From NCBI RefSeq assembly GCF_914484835.1, contig NZ_CAJZAR010000049.1, positions 157,812-221,811 of the forward strand: DNA of 64,000 nt. Direction: 5' to 3'. Below the pieces are notes generated by a model. The model was not told the DNA's origin and did not search any database. It saw only the letters and a list, made by a program, of their open reading frames with translations. Each line of letters opens with the position of its first letter. Position 1 is the stretch's first letter. This document shows positions 1-7,567 of the stretch, one piece after another. Position numbers and translations under genes: made by a program. The stretch is from Paraburkholderia tropica (GTDB taxonomy: Bacteria > Pseudomonadota > Gammaproteobacteria > Burkholderiales > Burkholderiaceae).

Positions 1-226
1 GCAATACCTCGCCGATACCTTGAATCGCCCGGTCAGCACGCTCGCGCTCAGCGAGATTTCGGCGGCGGGCGCCGCGGCGCTGGCGCTGCTCGAAACCGGC
101 TTGATTCCCTCGCTCGACGCGCACCGCGAAAACCGAGCGATCGCGCGGCGCGTGGAGCCGGGCAGCGGCGTGGAAGCGGCCGCGCGCAATCACGAGCAAT
201 GGCTGAAGTGGATCGGCCGTCTTTAA
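1..226 (+). CDS. FGGY-family carbohydrate kinase, C-terminal end (partial)
   Basis: The window opens inside this gene. The frame is open from base 2 and stops with TAA at 224-226, so about 74 C-terminal residues are visible. The piece LADTLNRPV followed by SEISAAGAAALALLETG matches the usual end of FGGY sugar kinases (xylulokinase/glycerol kinase superfamily), which phosphorylate a sugar or polyol with ATP. The dehydrogenase starting 25 bp downstream on the same strand suggests a sugar-alcohol breakdown operon. The substrate cannot be read from this fragment, and the catalytic aspartate lies outside the window. Confidence 0.7.
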   Translation, partial: QYLADTLNRPVSTLALSEISAAGAAALALLETGLIPSLDAHRENRAIARRVEPGSGVEAAARNHEQWLKWIGRL

Positions 227-251
227 ACGCAGGGTTTTGGGAGAGAGCAAC

Positions 252-1046
252 GTGAGTGACGAAGCAAAGCGGTTCGTGGGCAAGGTGGTCGTCGTGACGG
301 GCGGCAGCCGCGGTATTGGACTGGGCATTGCCGAGCGCTTCGCGCGCGAAGGGGCGAAGGTGTGCGTGTCGGCGAACGAAAAGAGCGTTCACGACGCGGC
401 GGCGGGCTTGCGCGACGCGGGCTATGAAGCGATCGCCGTCGAGGCCGACGTGACGAGCAAGGCGCAGGTGGTCGCGCTCTACGACGAAGTGGCGGCCAAG
501 TTCGGCGAAGTCGATATTTCGGTGCAGAACGCGGGCGTGATCACGATTGCGAAGCTGCCCGATCTGAGCGAAGCCGATTGGGACAAGGTGATGGCCGTGA
601 ACACCAAGGGCGTGTTCCTGTGCTGCCAGGAAGCGGCGACGCGCATGCTGCGCGCGGGCAAGGGCGGGCGGCTGATCAATACGGCGTCGGGGCAGGCGCG
701 TCAGGGCTTTGTCTATACGCCGCATTACGCGGCCAGCAAGTTCGGCGTGCTCGGCATCACGCAGAGTCTCGCGAAGGAACTCGCGCCCACGGGCATCACG
801 GTCAACGCGTTCTGTCCGGGCATCATCACCACGGATATGTGGGCGTACAACGACGAGGCCTGGGGCAAGCTGCTCGGCGACTACAAGCCGGGCGAGCTGA
901 TGAAGGAATGGGTCGACAACATCCCGATGAAGCGCGCGGGGAGCGGCAAGGACGTGGCGGGGCTGGTGGCGTTTCTGGCGTCGGACGACGCGTCCTATAT
1001 CACCGGCCAGACGATCAACGTGGACGGCGGCATGTTCATGTCGTGA
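252..1046 (+). CDS. SDR-family NAD(P)-dependent dehydrogenase (polyol/sugar-alcohol type)
   Basis: Classical short-chain dehydrogenase of 264 residues, the normal family length. The nucleotide-binding motif TGGSRGIG lies at residues 16-23, an NAG motif near residue 94, the catalytic serine in NTASGQ, and the YxxxK pair in YAASK near residue 160. The C-terminus ITGQTINVDGGMFMS is typical of sorbitol, butanediol and related polyol dehydrogenases. I chose the GTG at 252, preceded by GGGAGAG at 239-245; a TTG at 237 in the same frame would add five residues and overlap that ribosome site. It follows the kinase by 25 bp and probably shares its transcript. It likely oxidises a polyol or hydroxy-ketone in the cytoplasm; the exact substrate is not determined. 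Confidence 0.85.
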   Translation: MSDEAKRFVGKVVVVTGGSRGIGLGIAERFAREGAKVCVSANEKSVHDAAAGLRDAGYEAIAVEADVTSKAQVVALYDEVAAKFGEVDISVQNAGVITIAKLPDLSEADWDKVMAVNTKGVFLCCQEAATRMLRAGKGGRLINTASGQARQGFVYTPHYAASKFGVLGITQSLAKELAPTGITVNAFCPGIITTDMWAYNDEAWGKLLGDYKPGELMKEWVDNIPMKRAGSGKDVAGLVAFLASDDASYITGQTINVDGGMFMS

Positions 1047-1106
1047 TGCGGGTGTGATGCAGACGTGATCCATGCGGGCGACACCGTGCGAGGCACCGGC
1101 GTCGCT

Positions 1107-1132
1107 CGCGGCTGCCTCGACGGGCAGCCGCG
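1107..1132. terminator. Hairpin between convergent SDR and ribH
   Basis: A perfect 10-bp stem (1107-1116 with 1123-1132) and a 6-base loop lies in the 98-bp gap between the convergent dehydrogenase and lumazine synthase genes. There is no T-run, so it is a likely but unproven terminator for either strand. Confidence 0.45.
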
Positions 1133-1144
1133 CGAAAGTGCTCT

Positions 1145-1642
1145 TTAGCGCACCGGCAGGGCGGCGAGCTTGCTGACCGTATCGGCGCAGGCGTGCGCGG
1201 CTTCCGCGCCCTTCACGACGAAGTGCTCGCGGAAATACTTCACGTGTTCTTCGCCGTGGAAATGATGCGGCGTGAGCACGACCGAAAACACCGGCGTGCC
1301 GGTTTCCAGCTGCACTTGCATCAGGCCGTCGATCACGGCCGTCGCGACGAAATCGTGACGATAGATGCCGCCGTCCACCACGAGGCCCGCCGCGACGATG
1401 CCGGCGTAGCGGCCCGTTTGCGCGAGGCGCTTGGCGTGCAGCGGGATTTCGAAGGCGCCGGGCACTTCGTAGAGATCGACGTCGTCGGCGCTATAGCCGT
1501 ACTTCTGGATCGACTGCACGAAGGAATGCTTCGCCTGATCGACGATGTCGCGATGCCAGCAAGCCTGGATGAAAGCGAGACGCGGACGGTTGTCGGCGGA
1601 GGCAGCGACGGCCTGGGATTCGATGTTGCTAGAGATGTTCAT
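1145..1642 (-). CDS. ribH: 6,7-dimethyl-8-ribityllumazine synthase, type II (RibH2-like)
   Basis: Catalyses the penultimate step of riboflavin synthesis, joining 5-amino-6-ribitylamino-uracil with 3,4-dihydroxy-2-butanone 4-phosphate. The protein is 165 residues. Motifs seen are FIQACWHRDIVD near the N-terminus, the substrate-site stretch VPGAFEIPL, and VVLTPHHFH. The last, with its His-His in place of the usual VLT-TEQA-type stretch, resembles the decameric Brucella-type RibH2 rather than the icosahedral RibH1; that subtype call is from memory of the family. It stands alone rather than with ribBA or ribE, and is preceded by an FMN riboswitch, so it should fall when FMN is plentiful. It starts at ATG 1642. 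Confidence 0.92.
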   Translation of the reverse strand: MNISSNIESQAVAASADNRPRLAFIQACWHRDIVDQAKHSFVQSIQKYGYSADDVDLYEVPGAFEIPLHAKRLAQTGRYAGIVAAGLVVDGGIYRHDFVATAVIDGLMQVQLETGTPVFSVVLTPHHFHGEEHVKYFREHFVVKGAEAAHACADTVSKLAALPVR

Positions 1643-1727
1643 GGACTTCAGCCTGTTTTGTGTGAACAGGGCGAAGGACGGCCGCGCCTCTCGCGAGACG
1701 CGAAAATGCGCGGGCCATCCTGTTCTC
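1643..1727 (-). promoter_or_regulatory. Expression platform between FMN riboswitch and ribH
   Basis: On the minus strand this leader can form a stem from GAACAGG (right after the aptamer) and CCTGTTC just before the ribH ribosome site. The near-identical AACAGG repeats around the Shine-Dalgarno offer a possible alternative pairing. No T-run is present, which favours control of translation start rather than a terminator, but the structure was only paired by eye. Confidence 0.4.
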
Positions 1728-1880
1728 TTTCATCCGGACTATACCGTCGGCCCCGGAATCCAACCGGGTCTGCTGACCTCTGCGATCGCGTCAAGCAGGT
1801 TGCGATGGCAGAGCGCTCGCGGGCTACGTCGTATTGGACGATTACCGCCGGTGGGGAATCTCACCCCGCCCCGAGAACGT
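1728..1880 (-). ncRNA. FMN riboswitch (RFN element)
   Basis: Read on the minus strand the segment opens with GGGGCGGGGTGAGATTCCCC, then ACCGGCGGTAAT, and closes with GGTTGGATTCCGGGGCCGAC, GGTATAGTCCGGATGAA. These are the invariant blocks of the RFN aptamer, and the middle holds the expected variable arms. It sits 85 bp upstream of the lumazine synthase start on the same strand. FMN binding is known to shut off riboflavin genes in this family of switches. Confidence 0.95.
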
Positions 1881-2111
1881 GTTCGTGAGCATGCTTATTC
1901 ACGAACGGGTTGTACGGTAGCACGAATCAGCCGTTTGTGCACAGCCGCAAACAGCCTGAGTTTCCCTTCTAAATCTGGCACTGAATTCAATGCCGACGCC
2001 ATGCTGGCGGTTGCGGCAGTCGAGCAGACAAGGAGCGAATGCAATGAAGCATGAGCGTGATTTGAGCGTCGGGCGGCGGGTGGGCATGGCCGTGACGAAC
2101 GGGGCCTCGTC

Positions 2112-2612
2112 ATGGCGTCCGTGAACCGTCGTCGCGCGCCGGGACGCGGCGTGGGCGGACCGCCGCGCTGGTCGAAGCAATGGCTGCTGCCGATGCCGCA
2201 CGAGTCGGTGCGCAGCCTGTCGCTGAATGCGCATCTCGCGCTGGAAGCGTGCCGTGCGGAACGCGGCAATCAGCACATGCTCAACGAACTCACGCGCCTG
2301 ACCTACCTGTCGTTCTTCATGTGGGAAGCGGGCGTGGGCCACGCGCAAGCGTGCGTCTATGCGGAAGTGGAGGAGGTACTCAACGTGACGGTCGAGCATG
2401 CGGTGCGCAGCGGGCAATGGATCGTGAGCGCCGATGACGTTGCTGCGATCGAGGCCTTGCTCAAGGTGTACGACGAACAGTTGTCGTCTGTGACTGCGCG
2501 AGTTTACTGCGATGCCGTTCAGCGGTTGGACAGGCTGCTCGCAACGCCGCAAACGGTATCGCCGCTTGTACGCAAGATGCCGCGCGAAACCGTTTCCGAT
2601 ATCAGTATGTAG
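2112..2612 (+). CDS. Hypothetical protein, alpha-helical, unknown function
   Basis: 166 codons starting at ATG 2112, divergent from the riboswitch and ribH. I do not recognise a named domain. The middle part (about residues 45-110) contains LTRLTYLSFFMWEAGVGHA and looks helical and soluble; there is no signal peptide or membrane segment. Codon use fits the genome, with G or C at most third positions. The last 94 bp overlap, tail to tail, the 3' end of the LysE-type gene on the other strand, so one of the two C-termini may be shorter in reality. Proteins like this are sometimes labelled transcriptional regulators in Burkholderia genomes, but nothing in the sequence proves that. Confidence 0.65.
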   Translation: MASVNRRRAPGRGVGGPPRWSKQWLLPMPHESVRSLSLNAHLALEACRAERGNQHMLNELTRLTYLSFFMWEAGVGHAQACVYAEVEEVLNVTVEHAVRSGQWIVSADDVAAIEALLKVYDEQLSSVTARVYCDAVQRLDRLLATPQTVSPLVRKMPRETVSDISM

Positions 2613-3244
2613 GCATCCTGACGAATCTGGCGAACGGCATGGCGGATGCCCAATGCGATGATCAGGCCGCCGCACGCGATATCGATCCAGGCCTTCGCGC
2701 GCCGATACGCTGCCGCAATCGACGCATGCGAGAGCACGAGCGCGACCGCGCCGTACCAGCAGCTCGACGTGGCGCCGACGGTGGCAAGCATGGCAACGAA
2801 GGTCGGCGCGGAAACGTGGGCGGGCGCCGCCGAGGAAAATACGGCCGCGTAGAAGGCGATCGACTTCGGATTCGCGATGTTCGTCGCGATGCCTTGTATG
2901 AAGGCGTTTTTGGAAAGCGGTGATGTCTTCGCAGGAGGCGCGGCGACAGTGTTCGTGCGGGCCGACACAACGAGCTTCAGGCCAAACCAGATCAGGTAAG
3001 CCGCGCCGACCAGCCTGACGCTCAAGGCGAGCCACGGGAACATCGCGAACACGAGTCCGATGCCGAAGATGGCGCACGTCGCCCAGAACAGATTCACAGT
3101 CACGATGCCCGCGACCAGCGCGAGCGCATCCGGGCGTCTGCCCGCGACCGCCCTGTGCGCTACGGCGACGAAGTTGGGGCCCGGCGTGACGACACCCGCC
3201 ACGTAGACAGAAAAGACCGCCGCGACCGCAGACGAATCAACCAT
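2519..3244 (-). CDS. LysE/RhtB-family amino-acid exporter
   Basis: Inner-membrane exporter of the LysE superfamily, about six helices. The N-terminal part AAVFSVYVAGVVTPGPNFVAV carries the TPGPN signature of the family, followed by NLFWATCAIFGIGL and AYLIWFGLKL. The ATG at 3244 (residues MVDSSAV) was chosen because the family begins right at the first helix; an upstream start would add 14 unrelated residues. At 241 residues it is some 30 longer than usual, and the surplus is the C-terminal tail that overlaps the convergent gene. It lies divergent to a DeoR regulator. The exported amino acid is unknown. Confidence 0.85.
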   Translation of the reverse strand: MVDSSAVAAVFSVYVAGVVTPGPNFVAVAHRAVAGRRPDALALVAGIVTVNLFWATCAIFGIGLVFAMFPWLALSVRLVGAAYLIWFGLKLVVSARTNTVAAPPAKTSPLSKNAFIQGIATNIANPKSIAFYAAVFSSAAPAHVSAPTFVAMLATVGATSSCWYGAVALVLSHASIAAAYRRAKAWIDIACGGLIIALGIRHAVRQIRQDAYILISETVSRGILRTSGDTVCGVASSLSNR

Positions 3245-3417
3245 GGTAAGCCTCGGTAAGGGGTGGCTGCGCACAGCCGGGAACATCGACGCACGCTATT
3301 CTGACGTAATCCGCTTGCGTGCGCTGATGGCGAATGCGCCCGTCTGCCGATTCGACAGAAACCTCCCCCCGTGCTACCGTGCAGGCTCGTGAAATTACAA
3401 GAAAATTCGTGCACATC

Positions 3418-4173
3418 ATGCTGACGAGCCAACGCAAGAAAGCGATCCTCGACGCACTCGAACGCGAAGGCCAGGTGCTGGCGGGCGAGTTGAGCGCGGC
3501 ATTCGGCGTGTCGGAGGACACGGTGCGGCGCGATCTGCGTGAACTGGCCGCCGAAGGGCGTCTGCAGCGCGTGCATGGCGGCGCGCTGCCGGCGTCGCCG
3601 GCCGTCGCGCCGCTCGCGCAGCGTCAGGACATGGACGTGGCCGCGAAGCAGCGCGTCGCGCGCAAGGCCGCCGCGATGATCGAGCGCGGCCAGGTGGTGA
3701 TCGTCGACGGCGGGACCACGTCGGCGCTGCTCGTGCAATGCCTCGCGCCCGATCTGGAGGCGACCGTGGTGACGCACAGCCCGAGCGTGGCCGTCGCGCT
3801 GGCGGCGCATCCGTCGATCGAGGTCGTGCTGATCGGCGGGAAGCTCTACAAGCATTCGCTCGTGGCGGTGGGCGCGGCGGCGGTCGAGGCCATGTCGCAC
3901 GTGCACGCCGACCTCTACTTCATGGGCGTGACCGGCGTGCATGCGAAGGCGGGCCTGAGCACCGGCGACTTCGAGGAGGCCTACGTCAAGCGCGCGCTCG
4001 CACAGCGCGCGGCGGAAACGGTCGTGCTCGCGTGCGCTTCGAAGCTCAACACGGCGTCGCCGTATCGCATCGGCGAACTCGATCTGGCGCAGACGCTCAT
4101 CGTCGAAGCGGGCGCCGACGCGCGGCTCGTGAAGCCGCTCGAAAAGGCCGGATTGACGATCGTGAAGGCGTAG
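3418..4173 (+). CDS. DeoR-family transcriptional regulator
   Basis: 251 residues, the standard DeoR/GlpR length. The N-terminal winged helix is clear: QRKKAILDALEREGQVLAGE followed by FGVSEDTVRRDLRELAAEG, with the recognition helix SEDTVRRDL. The C-terminal part holds the sugar-phosphate-isomerase-like sensor fold with the motif VDGGTTSALL and VVTHSPSVAVAL. The start at ATG 3418 (MLTSQRK) is preferred to an upstream in-frame codon at 3334, because family members begin directly at this helix. Such proteins usually repress sugar catabolic genes and respond to a phosphorylated sugar. The kinase and dehydrogenase at the left edge are possible targets, but the genes between make this uncertain. 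Confidence 0.88.
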   Translation: MLTSQRKKAILDALEREGQVLAGELSAAFGVSEDTVRRDLRELAAEGRLQRVHGGALPASPAVAPLAQRQDMDVAAKQRVARKAAAMIERGQVVIVDGGTTSALLVQCLAPDLEATVVTHSPSVAVALAAHPSIEVVLIGGKLYKHSLVAVGAAAVEAMSHVHADLYFMGVTGVHAKAGLSTGDFEEAYVKRALAQRAAETVVLACASKLNTASPYRIGELDLAQTLIVEAGADARLVKPLEKAGLTIVKA

Positions 4174-4214
4174 CGCGCGGCGCGACTCAAGCGGCGGTAG
4201 TGGTGTTGGTGGCG

Positions 4215-4757
4215 TTAGAGCGACATGCGCTGCAACACGCGGTCGCCGAGCACGAAGCGATGATAGAGCGCGCCCGCCACATGCAGGACGATCAAGCCGA
4301 ACAGCACCCACGCGAGCACGCCGTGGACGTCGCCCATCGCATGACCGAATGACGAGCCTTGCGCGGCCAGCGCGGGCAAGGGCGCAAGGCCGGCGAGTTC
4401 GACCGTCCACGCGCGCGACGACGCATTGATCCAGCCGAGCAGCGGCACCGCGAACAACAGCACATAGAGTGCGCCGTGCGTGAGCGCGGAGACGGCGCGC
4501 ATCCACGCGGGCAGGCGCGCCGAGAAATCGTCGCGCGGCGGACGGTGCGTCGCGCGCCACAACAGGCGGCACACCATTGCCGCGAGCAGTGCGCTGCCGA
4601 CACCGAGATGCCACGCGATCTCGCCAACGGGCTGCGTGTCGCGATGCACGTCGGGCATGGTCCAGCCGATCACGAACTGCGCCGCCACGAGCAGCACGAC
4701 GAGCCAGTGAAGCAGACGGGCGACGAGGTCGTAACGCGCGTGAGTGTCGGCGTGCAT
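4215..4757 (-). CDS. Cytochrome b561 family protein
   Basis: 180-residue, four-helix inner-membrane di-heme cytochrome b561 (bacterial CybB type). It begins MHADTHARYDLVARLLHWLV, where His17 in LLHW is a likely heme ligand; further histidines occur in EIAWHLGVG, LTHGALY and VLHVAGALYH, spread over helices 2 to 4 as expected. The ATG at 4757 is preceded by AAGGAGACCTC, a strong ribosome site. It would pass electrons from quinol to an acceptor such as superoxide. It is convergent with the DeoR gene, with 41 bp between. Confidence 0.88.
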   Translation of the reverse strand: MHADTHARYDLVARLLHWLVVLLVAAQFVIGWTMPDVHRDTQPVGEIAWHLGVGSALLAAMVCRLLWRATHRPPRDDFSARLPAWMRAVSALTHGALYVLLFAVPLLGWINASSRAWTVELAGLAPLPALAAQGSSFGHAMGDVHGVLAWVLFGLIVLHVAGALYHRFVLGDRVLQRMSL

Positions 4758-5016
4758 GAGGTCTCCTTGGGTCGATAAAAAAACAGTCAAAACCGCGATT
4801 TTAGGAAACCGAAACTTAGCGGAACATTAAGGCGTGAATAAGTCGCTGGCCGAAGGTTTCGCGGACGTTTGCAAGCTGCATGGCCGTCATCGTCGGCTTC
4901 CGCATCGGCTTCCTCATCGACGTGCGTGTCGAGCCGTTTTTTTATGCGCTAAGATCGGATAAACACGGACTTACGCCCAATAAAACCACGCTCGAACCAC
5001 ACGATCGATAACGTCC
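4758..5016. promoter_or_regulatory. Divergent promoter region, cytochrome b561 / PAS-LuxR
   Basis: A 259-bp gap between divergent genes, with a T-run and a TAAGAT hexamer around 4938-4956 that could be a -10 box for the rightward gene. No convincing operator was found. Confidence 0.3.
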
Positions 5017-5604
5017 ATGAAAGACAAGCTCAGCAGCGATCTGATCGTCGCCTCGGCGCATTTGTCGCCCGATGCGATTTTCCTCGTCGATGAGAAAGGG
5101 CGCATCCGCCATGTAAGCGCTGCCTGCGAATCCATTTTCGGCTATGTGCCGCGCGATTTCACCGATCAATTCATTATCGACTTCGTGGTGCCCGAGGATC
5201 AGGACGCCACGCGCAAGGAAGCGAAGGAAGTGCTGGCGGGACGCAAGCGCGTCGGTTTCGAAAACCGCTACCGGCATAGCGATGGCAGCGACGTGTCGAT
5301 CTCGTGGTCCGCGCATTGGCTCGCGCGCGAGCGGCTGCGCGTGGGCGTGGCGCGCGACGTGACTTCGCTTCGGCGACCCGATCACACCGCGCCGCTGCTC
5401 GCGATGCTCGCGCCGCACGAGCGGCGCGTGGTCGAGTTGCTGCTGACCGAAGCCACGGAAAAGCAGATCGCCGAACGTCTGGGGCTGGCCGTATCCACCA
5501 CGCATTCCTATATCACGGGAATATTTCGCAAATATGGCGTGCGCGGCCGCGCGGGTTTGATGAGTCTGTGGCTCAAACATCTATCCGGCGCGAATCTGCT
5601 TTGA
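5017..5604 (+). CDS. PAS-LuxR transcriptional regulator
   Basis: 195 residues. Residues about 8-115 form a PAS sensor (LSPDAIFLVDEKGRIRHVSAACESIFGY, then the HSDGSDVSISW strand). Residues about 130-190 form a LuxR/GerE helix-turn-helix: LAPHERRVVELLLTEATEKQ, then LGLAVSTTHSYITGIFRKYGVRGRAGL. It lacks a receiver aspartate, so it is probably not a two-component partner; the PAS domain should sense the signal directly. It may act on the cytochrome b561 gene it faces, but no site was identified. Confidence 0.85.
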   Translation: MKDKLSSDLIVASAHLSPDAIFLVDEKGRIRHVSAACESIFGYVPRDFTDQFIIDFVVPEDQDATRKEAKEVLAGRKRVGFENRYRHSDGSDVSISWSAHWLARERLRVGVARDVTSLRRPDHTAPLLAMLAPHERRVVELLLTEATEKQIAERLGLAVSTTHSYITGIFRKYGVRGRAGLMSLWLKHLSGANLL

Positions 5605-5611
5605 CGAACCG

Positions 5612-5899
5612 CTAGCGGGACTGGGTTCTGGAGGCGGCTTCGGAAGCCGTGTCTGAAGCGGCGCCGCCGTTCATCGCAAGCAGGCCGTCCAGAAGGCGCT
5701 GAACGCGCGCGCGATGCGCCGGCAGCAGGCCGGGCGTGGCGTAAAGATGCATCAACCGTTGACGCCAGTAGCGCTGGTCGAAGATCGTGCAGTCGACGTC
5801 GATCGACAGCGCCCGTTCGAGATGCGCGAGGGCGGCGTCGATCGTCTTCGCGCAATACGGCGCCATGCCGGGCTCCTGTCCGGTTGCCTGCGCTTTCAT
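5612..5899 (-). CDS. Hypothetical protein, 95 residues
   Basis: A small soluble protein starting at ATG 5899 (MKAQATGQEPG), chosen over an in-frame codon at 6022 because the GAGA-rich site sits just upstream and the earlier stretch has poorer codon use. The core, about residues 20-70, reads AALAHLERALSIDVDCTIFD and then YWRQRLMHLYATPGLLPAHR, which looks like two or three helices. I do not recognise the family. It ends 7 bp from the convergent LuxR-type gene. Confidence 0.55.
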   Translation of the reverse strand: MKAQATGQEPGMAPYCAKTIDAALAHLERALSIDVDCTIFDQRYWRQRLMHLYATPGLLPAHRARVQRLLDGLLAMNGGAASDTASEAASRTQSR

Positions 5900-6758
5900 T
5901 GGGAATCTCTCAGGTTGCTGCGGCGTGTTCGGTTTGTTGCGCCCGTGGCCGACTGCCGTGCCGCGAAGCGCCTGGTTCGCCTGCTTGTAAGCTGATGGTA
6001 GCGAAGCTGTCAGACGGCTCATACCCTGCTAATCAGAGGGGTGGTTCGGCGGCGTCGAGCGCATTCATCATGCCGAATAATTACTTTGGAATCCGTAGCA
6101 TCGACGAAAAATTTAGAGCATCGATAAAAACAATTCGTGTTACGAAGTAAAAGAGAAATTCAGCGCTTTCAAACCGTCGATACGCGATCAATGACGAATG
6201 TTTTACGGCTGGCAATGTCCGATCGGTAAAAATCGACTAATGCACCAATATGTTGCGTTTTAAATAGCTCGCACCAATTTGATTCATTTCACTTAAACTG
6301 AAATCAAATAGAAATGTTCATTCTGGTTTTTGTAAGTTATTCGACTTCCTGCATTTAAATTTAAAGTGGGTCAATATCCAGGACGCGCTCTGGGTGGTAT
6401 TTCTGGCGATTTAGAGTGATTTTTCTAATTTCGGTAATCTCCCATCAAAAAAAGTTTACTGAGCCTTTTTTTACTTGCTATCGTTCAGTCCGCCACACGC
6501 GTCATGAGTTTCGACACACGATTGTCACCGCGCCATGCGAGGCGCGGCTGTCGAAGCGCCTGAAATGACGCGATGCCGTAGACAGCTTCCGTGCCAGTGC
6601 ATGAATCGGGTTTGCCGCGACGGTTCCCGATGCAATCCATGCCATTCGGACTGCGAAAGAAACACCTGACTTGATGCGACGCGTCGCGCCGGACTTGCGG
6701 CCAGCGTCGCTGCACAGCGGAAAGTGGGCGCAAGGCGCCCGAGGGAGCGAAGGTGGTG
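5900..6758. other. AT-rich non-coding stretch upstream of tonB
   Basis: No gene is supported here. From about 6060 to 6480 the composition falls sharply toward A+T, with repeated ATTT and AAAT runs, then returns to high GC. It probably carries the promoter of the TonB operon and of the small leftward gene. I looked for a Fur box (GATAATGATAATCATTATC type) and found no good match. Confidence 0.5.
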
Positions 6759-7493
6759 ATGAAAGGGGAAGTCGCTTTGCAATCGGCGCAATCGGTGGAG
6801 TCGGTGGAATCGGCGGGCGCCGCGCTGCAACGGCCCGCGCGGCCTCGCGAGTTCGGCCGCAAGCAGCAGAACCCGGTGCGCCGTTTCGGCGGCATCGCGA
6901 TCGTCCTGCTGCTGCACATCGTGCTGATCTACGCGTTGATCAACGGCCTCGCGACCAAGGTCGTGCAGGTCATTCAGCATCCGATCGAAACGAAGATCAT
7001 CGAGCCGGTGAAGCCGCCGCCTCCGCCGCCGTTGCCGACCGTGCAGCTGCCGCCGCCGAAGTTCACGCCGCCGCCGCCGCCGTTCGTGCCGCCGCCCGAG
7101 GTGCCGGTGCAGGCGCCGCCGCAGGCGACCATCACGCATGCGCCGACGCCGGTGCAGAGCGCGCCGGTCACGGCGCCGCCCGCGCCGCCTGCGCCCGTGA
7201 CGGCCCCGGCCAAGCCGGTGAGCCACGAAGTGGGCGTGGTGTGCCCGAACTCGGACCAGATCCGTTCGTCGATCAAGTATCCGCAGGAAGCGCAGGAAAA
7301 CAACGTGACCGGCGACGTGATGATCGAGTTCGTCGTCGACGCGCAAGGCCATATCACGAACGAGCGCGTGGCGAAGTCCGCCGACGACGACAGCCTCGAT
7401 CGTGCGGCATTCAACGCGGTGAAGCAGTTCAATTGCATTTCGCAGGGGCAGCCGGTCCGCGTGCAGGTGCCGTTCTCGTTCAACCTCAACTGA
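6759..7493 (+). CDS. tonB: TonB energy transducer
   Basis: 244 residues. A cytoplasmic N-terminus is followed by one membrane helix at about 43-62 with a buried histidine (LLLHIVLIYAL). Then comes a long proline-rich periplasmic spacer with several runs of consecutive prolines and valine. The C-terminal domain (about 165-244) includes IKYPQEAQENNVTGDVMIEF and ends PFSFNLN; two cysteines (CPNS and FNCIS) could form a disulfide. It carries proton-motive force to outer-membrane receptors. ATG 6759 was chosen for its position after GGAGCGAAGG; two GTG codons lie just before it. It heads an operon with exbB, two exbD genes and a TPR gene, and the TonB-dependent receptor at 11805 is the obvious client. 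Confidence 0.93.
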   Translation: MKGEVALQSAQSVESVESAGAALQRPARPREFGRKQQNPVRRFGGIAIVLLLHIVLIYALINGLATKVVQVIQHPIETKIIEPVKPPPPPPLPTVQLPPPKFTPPPPPFVPPPEVPVQAPPQATITHAPTPVQSAPVTAPPAPPAPVTAPAKPVSHEVGVVCPNSDQIRSSIKYPQEAQENNVTGDVMIEFVVDAQGHITNERVAKSADDDSLDRAAFNAVKQFNCISQGQPVRVQVPFSFNLN

Positions 7494-7567
7494 GGCGCGG
7501 GCGGCAGCATTCGGGTGGCGATTCATTAGTCACGATTCACAAGTTCAACGATTGAACTGGAGCAGGC

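Noticed and set aside
1899..3077. Leftward open frame of 392 codons
   Set aside because: Runs through both the unknown gene and the LysE gene in the wrong frame; no motifs.
6023..6758. Fur box upstream of tonB
   Set aside because: No segment matched the 19-base palindrome well enough.
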